Shown here piece by piece: positions 1-29,741 of a stretch of 64,000 nucleotides of DNA. Made by a program: the position numbers and the translations under genes. How positions within the stretch are numbered: position 1 is the stretch's first letter; each line of letters opens with the position of its first letter. A model generated the notes under the pieces. The model was not told the DNA's origin. It worked only from the letters and a program-made list of their open reading frames with translations, and did not search any database. Source of the DNA: Lamellibrachia columna (Eukaryota > Annelida > Polychaeta > Sabellida > Siboglinidae); contig OY759271.1 in assembly GCA_963662155.1 (NCBI GenBank), forward strand, positions 42,113,500 to 42,177,499, in the 5' to 3' direction.

Positions 1-330
1 AATAACTCTTAATTTAATACCCTGCTTCGTCTTCTGAGCAAATTAATTTCAATAGCCTTGATGCACGTACGGTTAAATTGCACGTGTTGTGTTCCGCAGT
101 TGTTTGGACATTAACATGTAGTATAATGACACATAACAGATAGACGCTCACGTGGAACCCTCCAAGGAAGCGGAGACGGCCGAGAAGCACCTGGTGCAGA
201 GAAGTGGAGACAGACGGCAAGAGCTGGATGTACATGGAAACAACTAGAAACGCAGGTCCATAACAGTGTCTGGTGGAAAGGAGTGTTATTGGCCTGTGCT
301 CCTTCAGGGAGTGAAAAGGCTTAAGTCAAG

Positions 331-706
331 TATAATGATGCAACATTTCACCGCACCTACCTATCCTGACGGCACATCGATATTATAATGATGCAACAGT
401 TCACCGCACCTACCTATCCTGACAGCACATCGATAGTATAATGATGTAACATTTCACCGCACCTACCTATCCTGACGGCACATCGATAGTATAATAATGG
501 AACATTTCACCGCACCTACCTAGTGTTATTCGCCTGTGCTCCTTCAGGGAGTGAAAAGGCTTAAGTCAAGTATAATGATGCAACATTTCACCGCACCTAC
601 CTATCCTGCCGGCACATCGATAATATAATGATGCAACATTTCACCGCACCTCCCTATCCTGACGGCACATCGATAGTACAATGATGCAACATTTCACCGC
701 ACCTAC

Positions 707-730
<24 letters not shown>
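331..730. repeat. 53-bp tandem repeat, about 7 copies, containing the exon 20 splice donor
   Basis: Copies start near 331, 384, 437, 490, 571, 624 and 677. Each carries, on the minus strand, roughly the last 20 bases of cyclase exon 20 followed by the donor GTAGGT. A higher-order 240-bp duplication is also visible: the segment at 283-345 recurs at 523-585 (both contain the motif ccttcagggagtgaaaagg). From 1 to 330 I recognise no coding or mobile sequence with confidence. Confidence 0.9.
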
Positions 731-17226
<16,496 letters not shown>

Positions 17227-17757
17227 GACGTCCCTGCAGGAGAACGGCCGGGGAGGCGATGTTCGTTCCCGGTGGGACTCCGGTGTGGCGGGAGCTGTCC
17301 GCTTGGCATGCCGTGCTATAACGTCGCTATGGCCAGCGCGTCGAGTGTTTTCTTGGCGACTGTGTTGACACTCGCGTCAATTGTCACATGTTGTCCGCGA
17401 CAGTCACATATTGTTTGCAGACTGTCGTTACATTCCCGCGTGTACTTATACGAGCATTACTGGTGTGCTTGCCTACGCAAATGACGATGCAACGACGATG
17501 CAAAAACGCACCGGAAAGAAATATAGGCTATTATAGCAGCTAATAACCTTCGCCGTCACAGTTGTGTGACTTTTGTTGCATTCATGACTGACTGACACAG
17601 TCGCGGTTACGCGAACTATTATATATAAATACACTGCACAAGATTTGATTGTTGCAACTCCACCTTCACCGAAAACATCATCAACTTTACTCTGAGACTC
17701 GCTGCTGTTTCGATCGTACGCCCTACAGGCAATATCGCTCACCCTACTACCCATGTA

Positions 17758-19004
17758 GGGGAGACCGGGGCTAGTTGTATACAGGGGCAAGTTGTTACAG
17801 AGGCATTTTACGAAAGCATAGCACAGTTATGGAGTCTCCATCGACAGCAGTTGGTTGGACTGTCCAAAAATCGGGAGTTAGGAAGACGAAATTAACGAGA
17901 AGTAAAACAAATTACATTTTAACTACAAAAAAACATAATATTATCTCACGCGGCCACTTGTTGTGTTTCGTGAATGAAACTTTAAACAGGTTTACTATAT
18001 AGTATAATGGGTTATGCCACATAGAAGTTAAATTTAAATTCAGGATTTGCTATCGTCCACGTGCGTTCAATTGCAAAAATAAATGTGTTTGGGGCAAGTT
18101 GTTACAATTATATTTGGGGAAGTTGTTACAACTGTAACAACGCTCGGGCGGCTCGTTCCGATGGTTCAGCCAGCGAGTCGTGTGCTGACAATGACTGAAA
18201 GAACAACATGTATTTAACCACGACGTGTGAACGCTTTGTTTCACTTGTGAAGCCTGGTGTACTGGTTTATAACCAGTATTATAAATGCTAGCAGCGTCAA
18301 ACTAAATTAACAAATATCTCATTAGGGCGGGTAACACATAAATGAAAAAATGTTGGACTCTAGATAAGCCAATGGCTTCTTTATCCACATGCCGTCTGGG
18401 TGTTCTGTCGTCGATGTTCAATCCTGTTTGAGCAAATAATAAATATTGCACGATTCTTTGAAATGTGGTTGTGGTTGCGCGGGTGCTTATCATTCAATCA
18501 AGTAGAAGTCAAATATATTGTCATTCACTATTTCATACTCCATTCAATAATTTATATTCCATTCACAATTGTTTCTTAATTAAGAATCCGGGGAATAAGT
18601 CCACTTTGGTAACTAAACATGAAAAGCTTAATATATGAAGCTGTGAACACCTATATTGTTATGCACACTGTGTATAAGATGTCTAAGTGTGTGTAATCCA
18701 ATTAATGTAATAACAGTAACATGTACGAGTGACACTGGCTTTACGATCCACGCGTTCTTTGCTGTAACAACGTGCCCCGTATGATTCAACAACTTGCCCC
18801 GCTTACAGGGCTAGTTGTTACAACTGGGAAACTTCACATATCTACCTAATTACAATATGGAATATCAATGGTGTGGTACATTTTATTAACACGAATAATA
18901 AATTGTAAAATGTATGCGTTGACAGAAATGATGCATTTAACATACTTTTCACACAAAAAAAGTGACTTTAACTGAAAATTGTAACAACTAGTCCCGGTCT
19001 CCCC
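17758..19004. mobile_element. Non-autonomous DNA transposon with GGGGAGACC inverted ends
   Basis: The left end ggggagaccggggctagttg (17758) matches the reverse complement of the right end ggggagaccgggactagttg (ending 19004). Subterminal copies of ggggcaagttgttaca and its complement recur on both sides (about 17784, 18090, 18115, 18770, 18795). There is no transposase ORF. A CR1-like 3' end is inserted at about 18320-18425. Flanking bases are TA on the left and TG on the right, so the target-site duplication is unclear. The interval 17227-17757 upstream (5' flank of the cyclase gene) shows nothing recognisable. Confidence 0.75.
18320..18425 (+). mobile_element. CR1-like LINE 3' fragment nested in a DNA transposon
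   Basis: Contains gggcgggtaacacataaatg and aatgttggactctagataag, the same blocks as the copies at 7.2 and 15.3 kb. It sits inside the element at 17758-19004, so this LINE insertion is the later event. Confidence 0.7.
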
Positions 19005-19181
19005 TGCGTGTCTTTCGGAAGAGGCACTAAAAGCCGTTGGTCCCTCCTATCGTCTATGGTGTCTATTACTATGTAGCCTGTCGTGGACTCGCAGGGCTGG
19101 AGAATGGAAAATATCCACAATAATACTAAAAAATAAGAAGAAAGAACAAGAAGGAAGAATAAGATGGAATAAGAATAAGCT

Positions 19182-19522
<341 letters not shown>

Positions 19523-19986
19523 CGGTGTTGCATTGATGCAGTGACACTTGTCATAATGGTGTAACTGTGTTGTGTGACACCTCCGACACAAATTCATGTC
19601 GGAAATAGCCCGATAACTTAATTTTGTACACTGACACGCACTAACCACTTTACACGTGTACTCCATGACTTACCATCGACCATCTGTCGTCAAGAAGTAG
19701 ATAACTGATTATGAGTAAGCCCTAAGTTTGTCTAATGTTGGGCGATGTTGTCCAAAATCAGCGCTCGAATAACGGCACATGATGTATCGGTTTTCATCAC
19801 ACAAACTTCACAATTGTGTATTTATACATTGCTATTGAAAGTAATTTTAATGATATACGTGTACACAACAATAGTACCAAACCAACAGTAAAAACGTGAA
19901 CAACGCCATCAGAATAGCCAACCCTTGAACCGGTCTCATTACTCAAAGCTGGGTAAATATTGACCGTGCTTAAGGTATGTGCTTAA

Positions 19987-21536
19987 AGCCCGGCGCACTC
20001 GGGCGGATCGGCAGCGCGGCGACAGCTCATGACGCGTTTCTGCGGCCGATCTGTTCGTGTGCGGGTGATCTAGCTAAGCAGCTGGCCTCGCGAGCCGGGG
20101 GAAAGATTGTCCGACGTGTTTGATATTATCAGCACCGCGTAAGCCCGATTCTCTCGTCTGCGGGCAACATGAGCTGTCAGCTCAGCAGCGAAAGTAATCT
20201 AGCCAATGATATCACGTACCGCGATCATGTGTTAACAAAATGGCAGCGTCCAACGAGTTTCTGTCTGAGTCAATCTCTGAAGACAAACTACCTGTTGTTC
20301 AAGATTGTGAAAGATATTGACTTGTGTTTTTCATTATGATTGTACAATTGATTCTTGTTCATGATGTTTTAAATTGTATTTTCAGGATATGTTATATATA
20401 AGTTACAAACATATCCTTTTCAACTTTCATGTCACACAGTTCACAATGTGTATCAATTTTATGAACTATTAAAAAGGTATTTGACCAAATCTGTACGCCG
20501 TGCGTTAATTGTGTATTATTAGTATCAATATTCGTGATTCAGTTATTATATTTTTATTATTTAGATTTAAGGTAGAGTTAATTAAATGTTATTTTCGGGA
20601 GGGAAGCTGCGCAAAGCATAGGCAGAGTTATCCGCCTCACTCTTGAGTTAGGGGCGGAGATCTTGACCGGCATTTGCTAACTCGCCAATTTGGCAGTTCC
20701 GTAGTCAAATGGCTACGGAACTAATAACTTAAGTTTAAAAACCAATACGCACTAACCGTTTCACATGTGTATTCTGTGACATACAACCGACAATTGGGCG
20801 TCAAGAAACTGAAGAAATGTGCTCCAAACAATTACTTATGAGTACTTTTATCGGTGACATAGAAAACATTTCACAATTAGCCGCCATACTGTGCACGTGA
20901 TGTTGCCTTTGGGTCACATGATCAAACGCGATTTCGTGTAGAATGAGGCCAGAGTGGGCCAGCAGCACAGACATAAATAAAACACCCGTTAGTGAGTTAG
21001 TAGTTTATAGGGAGATGATTAATGATGTAACTCTATGACCAGCAGACGGCAATTCTTAGCGTGACCTTACATAGATCTACGATAATCACGTTTGGTAGTC
21101 TCGCTCACAACAACATCCGGTTATATACAAATGTTGACAAGCACATGCGTTCTGACAAAAAGGTAATAATTTCACACTTTTACATGGTTATTGTCAGGTA
21201 ACTTTAGTGATATACATGTAAGAATGCATACATACACGAAAGACGTGTTTATTGCTCTGTTTATGGCGTTTTTGTAAGGTTTCACGTTTCATAAAAATAC
21301 TTATGTTTCGGCCGAACGAAACCTTCGCCCTACTACAGCAACAGCCAGATAGAAAAAAATTGTAGGGCGATTGACTTTGCCTACGCAAAGCATTGTGGGC
21401 GCAATTGGTAGTGATGGCCGCGTATGCAGCTGAGCTACATTCACTCGTCTGCGGGCAACGGTGATAGGAAATATAGCTCAGCCGTTGGCCTCGTGAGCTG
21501 TCGCCGCGCTGCCGATCCGCCCGTGTGCGCCGGGCT
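19987..21536. mobile_element. 1.55-kb non-autonomous DNA transposon with long near-perfect TIRs (PIF/Harbinger-like?)
   Basis: The left end agcccggcgcactcgggcgg and the reverse complement of the right end agcccggcgcacacgggcgg stay matched for over 40 bp with about one mismatch. Weaker inverted similarity extends further inward (for example ctcgtctgcgggcaac at about 20152 and 21442, the latter in the opposite arm). The element is flanked on both sides by TAA. A 3-bp TAA duplication suggests PIF/Harbinger; TTAA with a one-base TIR offset (piggyBac) is the alternative. There is no transposase ORF. Confidence 0.82.
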
Positions 21537-22168
21537 TAAGGTATATATAAGACTGAGAATAGGTATGAAATGAGTGTTTATTGCGTGTATTTATTGCATT
21601 TTAATAACGTTCCAAATAGCTTCGACAAAGTTAATTTTGAGTGGTCTGGATCCTCGCCTTCCATTCCCAGGAAGGCGAGGCGGCGAGGCGGCGAGCTCTT
21701 GCCTACTGAGAGAATGTTCACGACCGAGAGAATATGTCCCTCTGGCGACGATACGGGAACCAGTCGACGGCGCACCTGTGTAGAACTTTAAGTTCGTAAT
21801 TAGTCACACAGGGGGCGGCGCTGCAAAAGGTGTGCTCACACCTGCGTATCCCATAATACATTTCGGTCGACAACAGGTACAACAATTCGTAACCGGGATA
21901 TTTTAAACCGATTCACCAGAAAATCACGTTTGAACTGCTTTTTTATCTTAGTGGAATACCAGATAGCGTCGGTTTCCAACATGCGATATAATTGAATCGG
22001 GTAACGTTTACCCGGAAATCTGCACTCGAGTCGATCCATTCATTTGGAAGGTTGTTGTGGTATACGTGCGGTAAATTCTATACGTGCCAAGCTCAAGGCT
22101 GAAGTTCCGTCGACTGCTTATCAAGAACGCTTGTATTTGTTGATCATTTCGATTCTTCTGACATCACA

Positions 22169-23804
22169 ATGTTGACATCCACACTATTCTGGACGATAGT
22201 CGCCTGTCTTGTTAGCGCAGGTGAGTCGGCCACTAAAATATATTTTTATACTGTGGTTGAAACTTCAATGTTTGTTAAAATCCGGGTCAAGTGGTGACCC
22301 ATTTCGAGTGCATTCCGGATATGCTTTCTAAACTACTTTTGTGACATAGTCCTTGCGTTCATTTAGAACTGACTCAGAAGTGGTTCTGTCAGTGCGTGTT
22401 ATGTTTTCGTAGCTGAACTGATGTTGTTTATTGATATGTTATGGCGCGGGAAAGGTACTACTTATCAGTTATGGTAGTTAGGCCGTCTAGACACATTGTG
22501 GACACGACTCGTTACTCCTAGAGTAATGAGTCGTGACTGCTTAGGCACGCATGCCACACTGTCGAGAAGGGAGCTGCAGGTCTGCCTAAGCAGATTGTAG
22601 TGTTTCGTAACAACAATAATAACAAATATACAGATGTGTCACATCATATTTTTAAAAACTCTATGGAAGTCTATTCTTACGAATTATTCACAACGTATTT
22701 TACTTCAAAGTACATTTTATTCAATATGCATTGTTAAAAAGAACGTCGCGATAAACACTGCAAACATGGTTAAAATGTCAACATAGTTTGCATTACCTTG
22801 ATGAACTATTTTGTAGATAAAAAAATTATTATGATCTTAATCTTAAATGTTTTCTTGTAATGTTTTAATAACAATGTATACGTTTTCATACATATAATCA
22901 TTAATATTTGAAGTTTTTCATAGCTAACACCAATGAGGAAACACATGAACTGTATCTTATTGTTGATATCTTGCAGTAACCAGCCTCAAGTGCTATGAGT
23001 GCAACGTGTGGAAGACCGGATATGGACAGACATGTGAGATTCCGAGAATCCGCCAATCCTGCACCGCCTGTATAAAGTACTCGACCAAAATATACATGGG
23101 CTTCTACAAGAACAGGCCGAGAAGTGAGTGCTTTGTTTCAGTCAATAACTGTTGCAGCAGAGAATATCAGTGCATTTATATAAATGATACAAGTTATGTC
23201 TTTTTTCATAGTAAAATCCGTTTTGTGTGGCCATCATTGACACAATCACATGCAAGCAAATACTAAGCATCATGCACTTTAGTGAGTGCATTTTCACAAA
23301 TCCAATTCCTGGCACCCCAATTTTCTCAACCAGGGGTGGCAATTCCTTTGGTATTATTCCTAATTTCATAATACCAACATGGCTGCCACCAAGGTTGTCC
23401 CATATTCTTCCACTTCTTTTTTATTTATTTAAACTTCGTTTAAATAATGCGTTTGATTTTTCGATAGCTTCTATGGCTTCTTAAAACGCGAAGAATGTGA
23501 CATTGAAGCAACATTTGAGTCGAGTAACAAACTTTGTAATCGCTTTGACATGTTGTTTAAACTACATAGTTCAATTGTTGCGTCTGCAGCGTCCACAATC
23601 ACGTCGCTCGTGTGTGCCAGGAGCCGCCTCTTGAGGAAGGACAACGCCTGTGAGTTCATCGAAACGATGGATGGCTACACCATACGCTGTTATTGCAACA
23701 CCGATCTGTGTAACGGTTCCCGGACCACACGACCGTCGACACTCCTCTTCACCCTGCCGGTGTTGTTGGTTGCTATCAGGTGGCTCGGGGGAGGCAGCTC
23801 GTAA
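22169..23804 (+). CDS. Ly6/uPAR-domain protein, probably GPI-anchored (three exons)
   Basis: Small secreted three-finger protein likely held on the cell surface by a GPI anchor. Exons 22169-22220, 22977-23123 and 23590-23804 join in phase 1 and phase 1 to give 137 residues. There is a hydrophobic leader (STLFWTIVACLVSA), then LKCYECNVW and a total of ten cysteines in the mature part, ending with the CYCNTDLCNG motif that closes the Ly6/uPAR fold. The C-terminus is a hydrophobic tail (LLFTLPVLLVAI) as in GPI signals. Donor sites are GTGAGT in both introns. The partner is unknown; Ly6 proteins modulate receptors, channels or proteases. A converging relative lies downstream on the minus strand. 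The interval 21540-22168 upstream has one GC-rich hairpin but no recognisable promoter element. Confidence 0.85.
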
Positions 23805-24240
23805 CACTAGTCATGTGTATGATTGGCTTTTTTGTGAACATGGCAGTATTGTCGACTATAACTGTCAAACTAACCTGTTGTAGCAAGGTGAATCACTTAC
23901 AACCGATCAATAATTTCTGGATAATTAATAGAATGTTGAATATTTTTCTTAACATGTACACGTCTTCCAGCCAAAGGGCACGCTAGATAGGCCACGATTA
24001 AGGCGAGTTGTTATGTGAATGTATAAATATGGACCATAGATATACGGACCATACAGTAATTCATATGTTAACATTCCAAAGCCTTATTTGTCTTAGTTTG
24101 CTGATCATGATATCATGTTTGTATGGGAAGGAGAATACGTGTATAAACTATGCAGTTTGTGCATTCATATTGTTTGTACACTTAGTTTTATACCATGGTT
24201 TTAGTTATGATGTGTGTTATGTAACCACGTGTCCTATTTG

Positions 24241-24505
24241 ATGTACATGGGGAACCGTAACACGGTGGTTAGAATGTCAGACTCGAGAGGGCTAAGGTTC
24301 AAATCCTCTTGCTGCCATTTCAAAGCTCGAGCAGTTTTTAACGCCTCATTGCCTCAGTTCACCCCGCTGTATAAACGAGTGGTCCACCAAACGAGTACCT
24401 GGCAGTAAGCACCGGTGGAGACAGGTGAACCCTCAGGTGAAGTCAACATTATCTATTCTTGTAACTTGTTGTTAATTTACCATAAATAAACTGTTTCTAA
24501 CCAAC
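24241..24505 (+). mobile_element. tRNA-derived SINE (family 1)
   Basis: The head contains an A-box-like tggttagaatgtcagactc and a B-box ggttcaaatcc at the right spacing, followed by ctgtataaacgagtggtcca, a tRNA-unrelated body, and a tail ending in ataaataaactgtttctaac. The interval 23805-24240 before it, and 24506-26294 after it, show no further gene; 25470-25531 is a short 21-bp tandem repeat (ccactatgtatttgcatgac). Confidence 0.7.
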
Positions 24506-25464
24506 TTTGTAAAATATGTAGGTGTGGAGTTAGGGGACACCCAGAAAGTACGTCACGCTAAGGGTGGACGATGTCACATCACTCACGTGTGTGTCTCTTC
24601 AATCATAAGGGTGTATTACCAGCGAACATGGCTCAGGTTCTGTTTGAAATTGGGTATATAGGCCAGTATTTTGAAGCGTTACAAGGAGTGGATGTACAAA
24701 CAAAACAAGAAATAGTGTGACATACTTTATGGATGTCCCCTTATTGAAATGTAATTTAAATTTTCTTTTTATTTGTGTAGGAAATGGGTGTGTTGCCAAC
24801 ACGATGTCATCGTTTAATTATCGACATTGGGTCCACACCAACAATGTAGTTTATGCGCATTTGATTTGAACGTATTTGCGTATAAATATACATTACCGAG
24901 TGCTGTTACATTTGTGAATGCCACCATACCAGCGTGTATCAGTTTTATAATTTGCTGACATCGGGACCTATGCAATTCAGAAAACTTTGGTCAACCATCA
25001 TTGGATCCTTGTAATATCAATGGCAAAACGTATTCGCTACACACTGTACGATGTTCCAACGGAGAAGTAAAGGTATTAAGAGAATACATCGTCGGTAAAT
25101 ATGTTTTATTCGGAATAAAGCTGCACTACAGTCATCATATCATTCTCATCATCATTATGATTCCAGATGCAACCAAAACATCGTTGAACAACGCACTAGT
25201 CTTCTTCTACTACTTTGGACACAGTATAAAACTAAGTTATTAATGATACAGCAGAGTTATTTAAGCAAGAACATGCCACATACACATACAATATTTACAC
25301 ATGATTTATTCTACACTGTCTTATCAAGTACAAAAATAGTTGGCTTCTGCATTTCAATACAGTTAGTCATACAGTAATCTAATAGAAGAATGAATGAAGA
25401 AACGAATGTGTGTTCTTTTTGTGACAAGGATACTTTTAACAAAGCATTATGACTTATTGCGGTA

Positions 25465-25531
25465 CAGTGGTATTTGCATGACACCACTATGTATTTGCAT
25501 GACACCACTATGTATTTGCATGACACCACTA
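25465..25531. repeat. 21-bp tandem repeat, about 3-4 copies
   Basis: The motif tatttgcatgacaccactatg is repeated in tandem in the intergenic space between the two Ly6 genes. Confidence 0.88.
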
Positions 25532-26294
25532 TGCACCCTCTAATTACAATAATCACTGCCGAAAACCACGTCGAGCTCGACACAAAACTGTTGTGTGCAA
25601 CAAGAGTAAAACACATTTACGAGTTGCATATCAACGCTTCATAACTTGAGAAGCATTATTGGAAAGTCGGAAAATTATAAACATTACATTACACCGGAAG
25701 AAAATACAGAAATGTACGTCATGAATGGGGCCACACTAGGGTTTCGGTTTTTATGGTTCAGCTCACACGGGCAGTGCCACATTTCACACGGCCACGGGCA
25801 AACATGTTTTTACTTTTACCAGGCGCATTGCCACGCATATATACACAACACAATATTTGTTTATTTACTTTTGAATTTCACACGGGCATGGAGGGTTTTC
25901 ACACTACCCGTGTGAAAAGCCTTAAAATAAATCCTGAGTCACACTTTCTGAGAGCAGAGTTCCAGTTGGTTAGGGCGAGCATCCGAGAAAAATGCTATAA
26001 TTTCGTTTTTGTAAGTAATATCTCTGAATTGCGTAGAACATGGAAAACGATTATATGACCCACACGTGACTCCCTTGATAACGTAAAAGAAAATTACTTT
26101 AAAAGGCATATTATGTTGGGCGAAAACTCATCCGTCAGTTACTAACATGACACTAACATTCTGTCAATCGCAAAGACAGAAAACCACCGCCATTCCTCGC
26201 CATGTTTTCTTGTCGTCGAGCAAAAACGTTTGACATATCGTTGTCACTGGGACCGTCCACACGCCATCTCTCGCGTTCACAGGTGTGAGTCAAA

Positions 26295-29200
26295 CTATAG
26301 GCAGAACCTCGCCAGTAGCAAGCCAGCCAGTGCGAGCACGACCGCCGACCAGCTATGCCGGGCGACACCAGGCGCCGAGTTGCAGCCGTTCCAGTCGTTA
26401 CAGAAGCAGTAGACGGTGTTCTCGTCGTAACGGTGGGACGGGTCGTTGATGCGGGCAGCACTGCAGTAGCCGTGGCGCCGTACGGTCGGCATCTGTCGGC
26501 GGTGATACGTGTACTCACTCAGCGTGTGCAGGCACTCCCTGGTGAGGAACTCTTCACCTGCAAACACGACAGATACGTTAGCATTATCGCGATACTTTGT
26601 GAGTCGAACAATAAGGCAGGTCTCGGCAAGAGACTAACAACCGAGAAGAGACTCAGAGAAATCATAATTAAGGAATACTCAGAGACGACCACGAGGTTGT
26701 TGAATTAGAGACGATCACAATTAAGATTGTTGATTCAGAGACGATCACAATTAAGGTTGTTGAATCAGAGACGATCACAATTAAGGTTGTTGAATCAGAG
26801 ACGATCTCAATTAAGGTTGTTGAATCAGAAACGATCCCAATTAAGGCTGTTCAATCAGATACAATCACAATTAAGGTTGTTGAATCAGGGACGATCACAA
26901 TTAAGGTTGTTGAATCAGATACAATCACAATTAATGTTGTTGAATCAGAGACGATCTCAATTAAGGTTGTTGAATCAGATACAATCTCAATTAAGGTTGT
27001 TGAATCAGATACAATCACAATTAAGGTTGTTGAATCAGAAACGATCGCAATTAAGGCTATTCAATCAGATACAATCACAATTAAGGTTGTTGAATCAGGG
27101 ACGATCACAATTAAGGTTGTTGAATCAGAGACGATCGCAATTAAGGTTGTTGAATCAGGGACGATCACAATTAAGGTTGTTGAATCAGAGACGATCACAA
27201 TTAAGGTTGTTGAATCAGATACAATCACAATTAAGGTTGTTGAATCAGGGACGATCACAATTAAGGTTGTTGAATCAGAGACGACCACAATTAAGGTTGT
27301 TGAATCAGAGACGATCACAGTTTAGGTTGTTGAATGAGATACAATCACAATTAAGGTCGTTGAACGAAATACGATCACAATTAAGGTTGTTGAATTAGAG
27401 ACGAATCACAATTAAGGTTGTTGAATTAGAGACGAATCACAATTAAGATTGTTGAAACATGTTGAATCAGAGACGACACATCGTTGTTGAATCAGAGACA
27501 AAGAGACAGAGACAAACACCAGGCTACTGAGTCAAATATGACCACAAAGCAACGGAATTTGGGATTACCAGAAGGTTGCTGAACCAAAGACGAAAATACC
27601 ATAATGGTGAGAACAATTAATTAATTAATTGGCGCTGTGGAGTCATACCAATTCCGTATTTCACCAAGAGTAGGCAAGTACCAGTGTTCTTTTCATTTAT
27701 GCGTGCGCATAGATGCCGTAATGCGTAACTGTTTGCGACTACGGACAAATGAGACAACTTTCTTCTAAACCACACACAAATGCGATTACTTATTGCCTGA
27801 TCACACACAAAGAACAACAAATGAATGGAACAAAGATTGTTTACAGATTGCATAGATGCCTTCTGGGCCGTTTGCCTTGGATGGCAATCTCGTTACATCT
27901 AGTTAAATCTAGTTAAATATGATAACTTACTCGAGTTATTCCCGACCGCATGAGACTGGGACAATTAAAACAGTCTACTTCTCAACACCGGATAAATGAA
28001 ACGATTAACGTCCACCCATATACAAACAACACAAGTTACTTCCCATCCACAGAGCAACTGACTGTCACACGAGACAACTTACTTCCTATTTTCTTGGTAA
28101 TCTTTACACAGAAGTTCTCGCCGGCGCCGTCAGGCATGCTCTTGCACGTTTTCCATCGCTGTATCCGAATGTTGAGTTCCTTACCGCAGCCCGGCTGAGA
28201 GCTTTGGCACGAGTAACACTTGAGACTGACCGCTGCAACCAGCATTGGAGTAGGACATTGCAAAGCGTGCTAACAATATAAAGGTTTCTATTCAAAGCTA
28301 CATATACCACACATATTAACAAATTAATAGATCATAAATAAGTAAATAGCTTCGAACTTTATTAAATACAATTTTAAATGCACTAGTTCAAACAAAATAA
28401 TATATTTTCGCCTTCTGCCAACCGGGAGGGAGAGTTGTTACAATAACAAGAATACTAAATAAGTATATTATGACGTCAGTTATATCTTATTACTATTGGT
28501 TACTACTGTTTGTTTTCAACAGCGGGAAATAAGCATTCTTGTATGTCAGAATTGGACCACTGTTACTGATAAGGGTTTCGTATCAAAATTTTTATATATC
28601 ACAATATCAACATTTTGAGAAAACTACACGTGAACTATGTAATGTAATGTAATGTAATATATTAAGAAATATTGTCAATGTTATAATATAATAATAACAT
28701 TGATACTATTTCTTTTCATATTCAATGTAGTGATTAACAATAATATTAAAATGTATGCATTATTATACAAGAAGTATAACTGGGGCTAAGTATATGGCCT
28801 ACTGCTGTTCACTCGGTTATGCAAACATAAGTTGCATAAACAATATTAAATTATGTACGATCAACACACATGTACATTATTTTATGTACGATCAACACAC
28901 ATGTACATTATTTGTTGTCATGCTATACTGGAAATAATCATTATGCCTTTACATTTGTCAGTATCGCTGTAAAACCTACAGCTGTTAATGGTGAAACTTT
29001 GGAGCCACTTGTTACATCATTCACTTAAAGTGTTAAAATCAGCTTGAAACGAACCACTAGCCAATTCGGCTTTGATTATTCACAATCGCTTTGTGTGATA
29101 AATAAGAAGACACTGGTTTGCATGCATTACGGTGACATGCACGGTTTGTGATGCATAGATCTGTCAGATTTTGTGTGCGGATCCGGCCGGCAGAGAAATG

Positions 29201-29741
29201 CAATAGGTCTACATGGATTTGTGGCTTCGAAATTTAACATCTCAGCATTGAGGTCATAACATACCGGTTAGAGTATGCACGTATAGAGAAAACTATTGTA
29301 ATCTCACCCCTTTAACCCCCAATATTTAAAATGTCAGCAACATTTACTTAATTGAAGGTTTGACAGATAGGTAGCTCTGCAAGCTAGCCAAACCAATTAT
29401 TGTAACTTCTAAATCAACGTCATAAACTGTTATAGGCTTAATTTGATTATGAATGTACGATTAAAGCTCTACACGTTTTACGTAGTTAATCATTTTGTAT
29501 TATTACAGAGCCACCAAACTTATAAAACCCCCAAGGAACTTTGGTGACCCACAACAACACGGCAGCCATGACTGAGCTATTCATGGATCGAGCCACTCCA
29601 GGTGTATCGTTTAATAACACCTGTACGTAAATAATTTGGTTTTGATTTCTGATTTTCCTGGTTGACTTACGTGTCATTACACTTACCTTCGTGTAGAAGT
29701 GCTAGGATTAGTGTACAACAAAAGAGAATATACGAATCCAT
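26295..29741 (-). CDS. Ly6/uPAR-domain protein, probably GPI-anchored (three exons)
   Basis: Exons 29687-29741, 28083-28232 and 26295-26557 join in phases 1 and 1 into 155 residues. The leader MDSYILFCCTLILALL is followed by VSLKCYSCQSSQPGC, then FCVKI, TRECL, and the closing YCFCNDWNGCN: ten cysteines in the mature part, the classical Ly6/uPAR count. A hydrophobic tail (WSAVVLALAGLLLARF) at the very end indicates a GPI signal. The CVKI followed by a REC pattern resembles arthropod and molluscan Ly6 proteins of the Quiver/Boudin type, but I cannot assign orthology. Intron 2 contains a 30-bp minisatellite and a CR1 fragment. Intron phases equal those of the neighbouring plus-strand gene, suggesting an old duplication. 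Confidence 0.87.
26690..27480. repeat. 30-bp minisatellite, about 25 copies
   Basis: The unit contains cacaattaaggttgttgaatc, with variants agagacgatc, agatacaatc and aggacgatc; 30-bp period, so open in several frames. It lies in intron 2 of the minus-strand Ly6 gene. Everything from 27480 to 27865 is unremarkable. Confidence 0.95.
27862..27917 (+). mobile_element. CR1-like LINE 3' terminus
   Basis: Short fragment ending ggatggcaatctcgttacatc then two copies of tagttaaatc, the terminal repeat of the CR1-like family in this window. It lies in the Ly6 intron. Confidence 0.65.

Noticed and set aside
120..240. Possible last cyclase exon (minus, reading ...LRFLGGFHV)
   Set aside because: A weak resemblance only; the preceding conserved segment (MPRYCLFGDTVNTASRM type) is absent, so I did not include it.
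23466..23589. Alternative third exon of the plus-strand Ly6 gene (YGFLKREECDIEATF)
   Set aside because: Its acceptor does not match the phase of exon 2, while the acceptor at 23589 does and gives exactly ten cysteines.
26690..27480. CRISPR-like array of 30-bp repeats
   Set aside because: Units are contiguous without unique spacers, and the genome is that of an animal; this is a minisatellite.
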